Assembly (NCBI GenBank): GCA_905221615.1
Contig: CAJNDT010003223.1
Span: 868,001-932,000, forward strand
Direction of reading: 5' to 3'
DNA from: Symbiodinium sp. CCMP2592
Lineage: Eukaryota; Sar; Dinophyceae; Suessiales; Symbiodiniaceae
Length of the DNA stretch: 64,000 bases
Positions within the stretch are counted from its first letter, which is position 1. Each line of letters opens with the position of its first letter. Below, piece by piece: positions 53,724-61,877 of the stretch. Under the pieces are notes generated by a model. That model had not been told where the DNA came from, did not search any database, and saw only the letters and a program-made list of their open reading frames with translations. The position numbers and the translations under genes were made by a program.

Positions 53724-54079
53724 GGATTTTCGCATCGGCACTGTTGCTGAGCGTGATTCTTCATGGTCAGGACCTCAGTCGTTACTTGGAGGTTCATGGA
53801 TAGTTATACGGGTCGTTATAAGTGACATTTTCAGTACCTATAGCTAGGACCTATACTAAGGGCACTTTAAACCACTTATAAGTACCCATGAACTTCCAAG
53901 TAGAGCATCGCATCCTGATGTACAGACTGCTGTGGGAAGGGATGCTCAGGTGCCCAGACATTCTGCAACCACAACATAGTCCAGCCCTGAAGCTCAGAGC
54001 GCTGTGCTGTGCAAGATCTTACAGCTTCACAGCGTTCTTTCAGCCTGCCGTCACGCCGGCGCAGGCACAGAGTCTCTAG
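53724..54079 (+). CDS. Two exons restored to one frame by removing a family A element
   Basis: Exon 53724-53784 follows TTTTCTCCAG and reads DFRIGTVAERDSSWSGPQSL (20 whole codons after one base). Exon 53903-54079 continues EHRILMYRLLWEGMLRCPDI and ends TPAQAQSL, TAG at 54077-54079. The join is exact if the element and one TA are removed. A canonical GT-AG option (GAG|GTTCATGG to CCAAG|TA) adds 9 nt and also keeps the frame. Function unknown. Confidence 0.55.
53785..53900. mobile_element. Family A element interrupting an exon, TA duplication
   Basis: TA at 53783-53784 and 53901-53902. Arms CTTGGAGGTTCATGGATAGT and GTACCCATGAACTTCCAAG. Confidence 0.9.
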
Positions 54080-54494
54080 AACCGCTCGAGCCAACAGCCT
54101 GGACTCGGAATCTGGGTTAGCACCTCGGAGCGGGAGCAGGGGATAGTGTAGCGTAGCACCTCAGAGTAACCTCAGTGTCTGGGCTTTGCAAGACCAGAGT
54201 CCCGCTGTGTGGCACTGAACTGCAGAGCGTGGCAACCCTGTAGCAGTGGCGTCGTGCTGTGACACGGAAGTATGAGTGCTTATGTTCACATGACAGGTTT
54301 TCTGGTTTTGCCATTGTGATGCTACCAACACTTGAAAGAGAAGTAAACCGATATGTCAATGTGGTTGTATACATATACACACACACATACAAATACACAT
54401 GCATATACGTACTCGTATACATGTCTGTAATCGTCTGTAACCTGTGATCTCGCTACATTTTTGAAAGGTGGTCTAATGTCGTTGTCACATACAG

Positions 54495-55098
54495 GCAGCT
54501 GCAGATGCCCACCAGAGCTGCTGAACTGCACCAGGCTGTACAAAGCTGCGACCAACATCAAGGACTGGGGTTTAGGGTTTAGGGACCATTCAGGGCCGTA
54601 GATGTAGAAGTGAGCTTACGGTTCGAGATCCCATGTGCAAAGGTCACACCAAACCCTAAACCCCAAGCCCTAAACCCTAAAGTCCAAGCCCTAACCCCAA
54701 ACCCTAAACCCGAAACTGGGCGCAGGGTTCGTATCATCGCATCTTGGCGCAGGTTCGCATGGCTCCAGACGTGAATGCGCCGACTTTGGCTGGAGCCCGG
54801 AGCCCAAGCCACTTAGGGTTAAGGGTTCAGGGGTGTGAGGGTTTAGAGTTGAGAGGGGACTGTTGTGGCGTGGGAAGATAAGATACGCACAAGATAAGCA
54901 TTTTTTTACTTCTTCGTTGCTACCTGTGATGCAGCAGAACAAGCATGCTTTGCTTCGAGCGGTCTCTGTGGCAACACCCGTGACATGGAAAACTACGTGG
55001 ACGCATATGTGCAGAACACCCAAAACGAAGCGACATATGCTCATGAGGCTTGTCTTAGGACAGATTTTCATACAGATGCTCAAGGCCTTTCTGATTGA
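54495..55098 (+). CDS. Short exon group, unknown product
   Basis: Exon candidates: 54495-54567 (QLQMPTRAAELHQAVQSCDQ), about 54735-54818 (YHRILAQVRMAPDVNAPTLA), about 54935-55098 (RDMENYVDAYVQNTQNEATY, ending TDAQGLSD with TGA at 55096-55098). The intervening introns contain TTTAGGG/CCCTAAA tracts. They could continue the gene at 53724 if its stop is bypassed by splicing. Confidence 0.4.
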
Positions 55099-55910
55099 GA
55101 ACGGCCTTCATGTCATTTCAATTGTCACCGTTGTTTTTGTGATTGTAGTAACACTTCTTTAACGTAATTGTTGCAATCAGTCTTATTTCCGTTATGGTAT
55201 TGTTTACACGGTTGTTACTATAACAATATGAAGGTTCCAGGCGGGAAGTCCCCCCCTGCGAAAACACACATTACGAATAATGGCGTCGTAGTACCACATA
55301 GTATTTTGATGAAGCTGCTTCGTGCGATGAGGCAGGAGCCGTTATTTCCTTCAGTTCTTGCCTGCCGGATAGTCAACACTGCTTTCTACGCCCCGGAAAA
55401 GAGATGATCAGGGCCGACGTCATTCGTGTACTCGCGCGTCAGTATACCTGTTAGGGTTCAGGGGTCTGGGGTTTAGGGGTTTAGGGGTCTAGGGGTTTAG
55501 GGTTTGGGGGTTGAGGGTTTAGGGCAATGACAGCACTGCGATGAAAATGTAAAGTACCGACGGCACCACCACGACCACTATCAGCCGCGTTGGTGGTGCT
55601 TCTGCTGCGGCTGCTGCTGGTCGTGCTGCGACCGCTGCTGGTCCTACTGCCACGAAGATTATCACGCACTACGAATCCGCAAATCAGAATAAACTACACC
55701 ACCTTCTGTAGTACATATTGCTATCCTACTTTCATGCAGCCAGCTACACCTTTATTCTGTCAATACAATTGCATCCACCTGTAGACTGTTTTCACAGTTA
55801 TCTATAGATTGTACACTAACTCAGACTATCTCATCTAGTTTTCACGACACTTTCCACTTTTTCCTTCTCCCGAGGCCAACCCTAAATCCCGTAAGCCCTA
55901 AACCCTAAAC

Positions 55911-57580
55911 GAGGCCGAAAGCCAGAAGCTGAAATCCGGCGAGTGGATCTCGATGATCAAAGCCGGCGACGCGCGGGACTCGGTCGGACGGTTTTCAGGG
56001 CTTGGAAAAGGTATTTCTAGGTTCCCCAGTAGTACCCTTTTGCCCTTTTTTTCTTTTGGGGTCCCCTTATTCTGACCGCTTACGGTTTCCGGGGCTTCAG
56101 CGTTTAGACAAGGTATCTCTAGATTCCCCGGCACTAGTAGTACCCTTTTGCCCTTTTTGTTTTGGGGTCTCCTTTCTCGAACCGAATATTAGGAAACAGG
56201 GTACCCTTTTTATTAAGGGTGTTACTCGGAAACCTACATTTTGAAGATTTCTTATTGTTGAAGCCAGATGTAAGCGCCTGCCCGAGCTTAAACTCACACA
56301 GCTCTTCACCCCCCCCTCCCCAACACCCTTAACTCCCAACACCCTAGTATAGGGGCTCAAATAATTACCTGCATTATTTGGGGTGTTCCTTATTAAAATT
56401 ATAGTATAGTGGGCCCCAAAACCTTATTCTAATTATTAATTCCTCTATATTGCAACCTTTAGATGGTTAAGACCTAACCCCTAAACCCTAACCCCTAAAG
56501 CCCCAAACCCTCTAAACTCCTCAGGTGTTTCAATGCTCGCAGATGAAGACCAGAGACGGCCAGGTGTGAGGGCCTCAAGAACACGGCAGGACCAGTGCAC
56601 GAGTGGTTGTCAAGGGATGCCAGGTTCAGGGTTTATACGGTTTAGGGCTTAGGGTTTCGGGTTTAGGGTTTTGGTTTAGGGTTTGAGGTTTAGGGTTGGT
56701 TTTGGGTTGAGGGTTTTGGGTTTGGGGTTCAGGGTGTTTGGGTCCGGTTTTGCGGTCTTTGTGGCTTGTTTTCATTCTATCTGCGCATTTGTTCGGTGCG
56801 TTCAACATGAAAAGGCAAGGAACCCATTATGTCGTGCCTATGTGGGAGATCCTCCGGGCTTCGGGTTGACGGAGAATGTCCTTGTCCTGCGCATCTGACC
56901 CGAGGTATTTGAAGCTCGCCGATCAAGATGGCTGGGTCTTTGGGAAAGGTGTCTCCGGTGAGTGGCGCTGGCCAGTTTATCGGGCTTAAGTAGGGCTTGG
57001 GACTTAGAATTCCTAGAAGTGCTCTAAGTTTAGTGTGTACCATAAGAGTTCCTTTGAGGGTTTCTCATGTCACCAACTTCGCTGTCCACCCTAAACCCTA
57101 AACCTCTGTCAGGTGGACCGGCCGGGACATTGTTGTTCCCGTACCAGACTCGGAAGCACTGGAAGCCAAGGCTCAAGACACGCTCTCTAACAATTCCGTA
57201 CAAAGAGACTCCAACATCCCTTAATTTACGGAATGTACATGAAATCATATTCGGGTTCCTAGTAGAACTTAAGGTATATATTCCTTTATTAGAGGATATT
57301 GGAGTCTCTGGCTGAGTAGTCTTTGGGATGCCCCTTCTTGAGTCCTGGCACGAGGCGAGGATTGTCAAAGACACCATGGAGCGTCAGCTGATTCGCGACC
57401 CCTCCGACAAGCCGTGGCCCCGGCCACTCCTCTTCTTCGTTCATATGGGGGTTTTCCGAACATAGGGGACCCTAATATAGTACCCTAAATAGTGGGATCC
57501 TTATTATAAGAACCCCAAAATACGGTACCCCTAATTTTCGGAAACTCCTATATCAAGTGCTGCCGACGTTGCTTTGACCC
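55911..57580 (+). CDS. Multi-exon gene, unknown product
   Basis: Exon about 55911-55990: EAESQKLKSGEWISMIKAGD. About 56905-56985: YLKLADQDGWVFGKGVSGEW. 57112-57197: WTGRDIVVPVPDSEALEAKA, ending NNS. A GT-AG intron 57198-57342 holds a family C element. Exon from 57343: SWHEARIVKDTMERQLIRDP and PRPLLFFVH. A family E element follows, then IKCCRRCFDPLS. The frame is continuous across both element sites. The GEWxxMI and DGWVFGKG motifs look like repeated small units, but no family was recognised. Confidence 0.5.
57198..57342 (+). other. GT-AG intron carrying a family C element
   Basis: GTACAAAG donor, CTTGAG acceptor, phase 0. Arms AGAGACTCCAACATCCCTTA and GGATATTGGAGTCTCTGG lie inside (57204-57311). 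Confidence 0.6.
57446..57552. mobile_element. Family E element with ATA duplication in an exon
   Basis: ATA at 57443-57445 and 57550-57552. Arms TGGGGGTTTTCCGAACATAG and CTAATTTTCGGAAACTCC. Removal plus one ATA gives PLLFFVHIKCCRRCFDP. Confidence 0.8.
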
Positions 57581-57779
57581 CCTAAGCCTCAGACCCGTAA
57601 GCATCCTGAAACTGAAAAGCCCTGAGCCCGTCAACCCCGAAATCCTGAACCTAACCTCAAAACCCTAAAACCTTAAACCCTCAAAAACCCAAAAACCTTA
57701 AACCATCAAAAACACTAAACCTTAAACCGTAAACCCCTAAACCCGAGACGAGGTTCGCCTTGTACTTAGTGGGCGGCGC

Positions 57780-58640
57780 GCTGCCTCTCCTCTGCAAGAT
57801 GAGCTGCTTGCGGCGAGAAAATTTAATATACTATACTGTATTGTATTCTATCATTTGTAAATACACAATGTGTATATATATATATACATACACTTTTTCT
57901 ATGTATTTATGAGCTACTTTACTCTATTACAGTACGTCATGGTAAACTATATCATAGCGCATTGTCTGTATGATGTTCTGCAGAGTTGTAAAGACAGAAG
58001 TTTGACGAGTCCTCTGCCGCAGGTTCCTTGTGGCCCTCGAGCGACTTTGGGAGGAGTTCGTGTGAGAGCTGGCAAGGTAGCCGCAATCATAGACTTGCTG
58101 AAACTTCGTCGCCTCCCAAAAACTCTGCTCTTGCAGCGCGGAGAGCTCTTGTGAAGTCAGAGGGACTGACACTCGTAGTTACAATCACTTCGGATCAAGC
58201 CTGTCCGAAGCCTCTAAGGAACTACAGCCCTTCATGGCCAACACCATGTCGGTCTCGTTGACATTATGTGCAATTATAAGCTCCCGGGATTTCTGTTGCC
58301 CGGACTGCTGCTCTAGGTTTCTCCCCAGCTGTGGGGCGCGTGTGTTTGCATCATGTCTTACGAGATTCAGGCTCCGCTGCACTCTGGAGCTTCTTTATGG
58401 CTCGAAGCTAAACAGCAGCGTCAAAACGTGGCTTGTGAAATCTGATTCCATGAATGCCCTCTACCTGCTGCTTGGGCTCCGATGTTTTTGTTGTTGCGCA
58501 TGCAGTGCGAAGGGGTTGCGATTGAGTTTGTGTCCTAAGGTTTCTTGCTTTGTGGAGGTCCCATATCGCAGAGGCTGCGCGGCTCGGCGTCAGCATGAGG
58601 CGGCCGCGGAAGTTTTCAAGCTGATGTTTTGGCTTCGGCC
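57780..58640. other. Stretch with competing open frames on both strands
   Basis: A TA-rich patch lies at 57850-57900. The + strand frame 58234-58644 (Cys-rich) and the minus-strand frame 58408-58674 (FQHLSGPKPKHQLENFRG) overlap. Neither has splice or domain support. Confidence 0.3.
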
Positions 58641-58694
58641 CTGAGAGATGTTGAAATTCTTGAAGTCCCATCATAGTGCATGCACAGGAAGTGG

Positions 58695-59045
58695 TGCAGC
58701 TCGTCCAAGTGAGATCATCCGCATTTTCCGGCTATTCATGATCTCACGGTGCACGCGAACATTCTCATCCTTTATGCCGCTGCAAAGGTGTGGAGCGATA
58801 CGGCCACGGCAACAGGTGGTACATGAAAGATGCGTCAGGAAGCATCCAGGGCTCGAATTCCGTTTTCGGAGATCCATATCACGGGAAGCCCATGGAGTGT
58901 CAGTGCATGCCCGCTTCAGCGATCCAGTGGACTCGATGTGCATGCAGGCTAGCATTCTCATTCTCCATGGAGCTGCAATGGTGTGGTGCGATACGGCCAT
59001 GGGACAAGGTGGCCTGGCACGTGAAAGAAGCACCACGAAATTTCG
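58695..59045. repeat. Diverged tandem duplication of about 200-bp spacing
   Basis: The block around GTGTGGAGCGATACGGCCA (about 58788) recurs as GTGTGGTGCGATACGGCCAT (about 58979), with similar flanking CATTCTCATYCTY and GTACATGAAAG/GGCACGTGAAAG. The same frame in both copies gives CGAIRP. Coding status is unclear. Confidence 0.65.
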
Positions 59046-59756
59046 GAAAGCAAGTGCAATTGCTTGTTGAAACGGCCTGAAATGGAAGTGGAAAGCAGAA
59101 TTGCACACCAGACTTGGGACAGACAGGACGTTGACGACAAGAAGGCATTTATAGCACAGAGGGTGAGTCCAAAGCTGGCCACGGACCTGTGCTTAATCCT
59201 TCAACGCGCGAATGAAGGTAGGTTTACCAGGCGGAGCCTCTGTGGATCCGGTCAAAGGGCCGAGGACTCAAACTACAGGCCCTAGCAAGCTTCGGGACCG
59301 TGCGATTGGGATCGTACAGTATGGATTGTTCGGCGTTTGCCGTGAAGAAGCTGTTCCCAAACGGGCAACAATTTGTGGAGATTTGACAACCTTGGACCCT
59401 CAAATCTTGGGTTTCAGTGCAAGTCGTATTGCGAGAACGATGATCGGATGGACATGCCATTTCTGCAGTAGGATCGCGGACCTGCGTTGCCTATGTTCAC
59501 TGCAGGTTTTAGAGAAATCAAGGCAGCCGCACAATCCGAAAGATCCGACTGTCCCGCCAAACCTCACTGAGCGGACGTGGCAGAACATGTGTTAGGGCAT
59601 CGCAATGCATTGTAGGTGTAGAACTCTTAGCAGAACCGCATTGCAGGAACGCATCAAGGAACCTTTTGAGGAACCGTCTAAGCAGGTTAGGCGGAGAGTT
59701 GGAAGGTCCTGGCTCGAGCTTTGTAAGGAACCTCTGCAAGTCTTCTCCAAAGTCCT

Positions 59757-59773
59757 GGGTTTAGGGTTTAGGC
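59757..59773. repeat. Last TTTAGGG copies in the window
   Basis: Two and a half TTTAGGG units. No telomere-like tract or hairpin element was seen after this point. Confidence 0.8.
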
Positions 59774-59785
59774 TTCTGTGATGGG

Positions 59786-60073
59786 TGCTTGTGGAGTCGT
59801 TTCCCTGCTACGCCCTCACGAGAAGTCTCGGAAAAGCGCTGCTATCGAAACGCTGTGTCACATTGTTGGCTCTTCTTTACCTGGCGAACTGAAGCCTTGC
59901 TTGGAGAACGTTTCATGCTTCGCAATGCCAGCCAGCTTTTTGCCTTTGTCGATGCGCCGCAGCTTCTCTGGCTCAGATTTCTATGCTTGTCTTTCAAGCG
60001 TTCGTTGTTTGCCACGTCTTCGGCTGGCGGTGCTCTGCCTTCCGTGAGTCAACCGAGTTGGATGAAGTCCTGA
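59786..60073 (+). CDS. Open frame upstream of the membrane ORF, probably part of the same gene
   Basis: The frame contains FTWRTEALLGERFMLRNASQ and LFAFVDAPQLLWLRFLCLSF, ending at TGA 60071-60073. It is in the same frame as the ORF starting at 60074. A second frame (59983-60177; FRESTELDEVLSSGNACVYE, RNRHDTLHVVYFAMLGC) also looks coding, so an intron or paired frame shift near 60000-60180 is likely. Confidence 0.35.
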   Translation, partial: CLWSRFPATPSREVSEKRCYRNAVSHCWLFFTWRTEALLGERFMLRNASQLFAFVDAPQLLWLRFLCLSFKRSLFATSSAGGALPSVSQPSWMKS

Positions 60074-61759
60074 GTTCCGGCAACGCATGTGTCTATGAAG
60101 CCCGTCCGCTGCCCGGCCGCAATAGGCACGATACACTGCATGTGGTGTACTTCGCCATGCTGGGCTGCCTCATGTAGATTTCATGGCGATCCAAGGACTT
60201 CACCCGAGAAGTTTGATGCAATCTCGCTGAGCTTTGCTGACCCTGACTTCAGCATCCTTGACTCTCGCGAGTTCTTTCTATCGGAACTGCCAGCTTGCCA
60301 AGAAGCCCTCTCTGGCATTGAGCTACGCAAGGTGCCGAACTCCACCGCGGCTAAGCAGTTGCAGTTAAGCCAGAGAGTCAGAGTGAAACAGATCAAGGAT
60401 GCTATCAGCGCGGCCAAGAACCACGATGCATCTTTCGTGCGGGATCAGTACATGAGCTTGGTTGCTAAAAGCGGTTTGCGGGAAGCACCAGCTGTCGAAC
60501 TGCATATGTTTCCGGAAAGCGCACTGGACCCGTACTCGAATTGGTCCGTCCTAGTCGTTCCCAGAGCCCGCGAGATATTTGGCAAGACACTCTTTCTGTG
60601 TAATGCCTTTGCCGCCAACCGCTGTGTCGCCAAGCTTCCCTTCGAGCCATTGCCATTTCATTTTTCACATGCATTGCGTAGCTGGGATCCTTTACTAGAT
60701 ACTTCGAGGTCTGTGTCTCAGATTGAACTGATAGCCCCCGAGTTGTTCTTGCTCTTGGGTCTGGGAGTCTTGTGCTGCACAGTTGGTTGGACAGTTCTCA
60801 GACTTGCGCAGTCACTTTGCAAAATCGCGAACTCACCTGCCGTGCAGACCATTGACAAGCTATTGGAGCTGCCCCTCCCACAAACGTACCAGGTCATCAG
60901 GACTACCGTGGTATATGCAGAAGCGGAGAGCCAGGAAGTCTCACTTGTTGGGCCCTTGGACCCCTACGATGGGCATCGTGAGGTTGCAGTTGCCGAGATG
61001 AAGAGGTCCTCGTGGTATGTTCACGCCTCCGCCTTTCGGCGTTTGCTGGGTAGCCTGAGATATTGCTTGCGGTCACACCAGCCAGAGGCCGTTATGGGGC
61101 GCTTGCAGACTCCACCTGGCTGGATCATACTCTACGACGAAACAAGCAGCACAGCTGGAGTTCGTGGTGCTTGCATCACGGAACCTGCCGCCTTCAAAGC
61201 ACATACGGATTTTCTCGTGTCTCCAGGCTCTGTGCTGCGTCGCCAGCTGATTCTTGCGGCGAGCCATGCTTCAGCACAATGGAAGCTTCTTTCCGACTTG
61301 GCTAGACATTTGCCCGTGTCTAGCGTTGTAATAGCGGCACAAGGCTGCTTCTTCATGCATGTGCTCGTTCTTCAGCAAATTGAAAGAAATGTGTACTGGG
61401 GAGTGAATCATGACGAACTCCTTGAGGCGCAGCAGAAACGACTAAGTCCGACTCCGAGCTATGCCTCCTACGCCTTTGCAGCGAGTGCTGCGATCCAAGC
61501 TGTCGTGATTTTCATGACGTTCGGCGGCCAGTTCTTGGATCTCATATCTGGTTGCTCAGCGCTGTTGGTTGCGGTGGGTGTGCATGTGTGGGACTTGTAT
61601 GTATCGGTCACGGGACTCGAGAAATGGGCGCAGCCACAGCGCACTTGCGAGTGGGTCACTGGGAGCTCTACTTTGCCCAGCACACTTGACAAATTAGATG
61701 CTGTGGGCAGCAAGAGAGAATCCTGGCCTAACTGTTGCATTATGATTTGGTTTGTTTGA
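60074..61759 (+). CDS. Large open frame with hydrophobic segments, unknown product
   Basis: About 550 codons open without introns or repeats. The N-terminal part is soluble (FDAISLSFADPDFSILDSRE). One hydrophobic helix is LFLLLGLGVLCCTVGWTVL. After a mixed region (TPPGWIILYDETSS), a hydrophobic pair follows (FAASAAIQAVVIFMTFGG and CSALLVAVGVHVWDLYVSV). It ends at TGA 61757-61759, though the last residues may be intron read-through: a GT at 61755 in phase 0 could join to CTCAG before 61850. It is probably the 5' part of the ankyrin gene that follows. Family not recognised. Confidence 0.5.
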   Translation, partial: VPATHVSMKPVRCPAAIGTIHCMWCTSPCWAASCRFHGDPRTSPEKFDAISLSFADPDFSILDSREFFLSELPACQEALSGIELRKVPNSTAAKQLQLSQRVRVKQIKDAISAAKNHDASFVRDQYMSLVAKSGLREAPAVELHMFPESALDPYSNWSVLVVPRAREIFGKTLFLCNAFAANRCVAKLPFEPLPFHFSHALRSWDPLLDTSRSVSQIELIAPELFLLLGLGVLCCTVGWTVLRLAQSLCKIANSPAVQTIDKLLELPLPQTYQVIRTTVVYAEAESQEVSLVGPLDPYDGHREVAVAEMKRSSWYVHASAFRRLLGSLRYCLRSHQPEAVMGRLQTPPGWIILYDETSSTAGVRGACITEPAAFKAHTDFLVSPGSVLRRQLILAASHASAQWKLLSDLARHLPVSSVVIAAQGCFFMHVLVLQQIERNVYWGVNHDELLEAQQKRLSPTPSYASYAFAASAAIQAVVIFMTFGGQFLDLISGCSALLVAVGVHVWDLYVSVTGLEKWAQPQRTCEWVTGSSTLPSTLDKLDAVGSKRESWPNCCIMIWFV

Positions 61760-61877
61760 GTTTGGGTGGGCCGGACCACAGAAGCGAATAGACTGCGAGG
61801 GGCTTACGTCCTGTAGAGTATGATGAGCACTCGCTACTGCCAGCCATGCTCAGGAGTGCCACTTCCTTGTTGCAAGC

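Noticed and set aside
7107..57552. Interpreting the hairpins as bacterial-type terminators or attenuators
   Set aside because: They are 90-150 bp, multi-family, target-duplicated and located between exons; nothing else in the window is bacterial.
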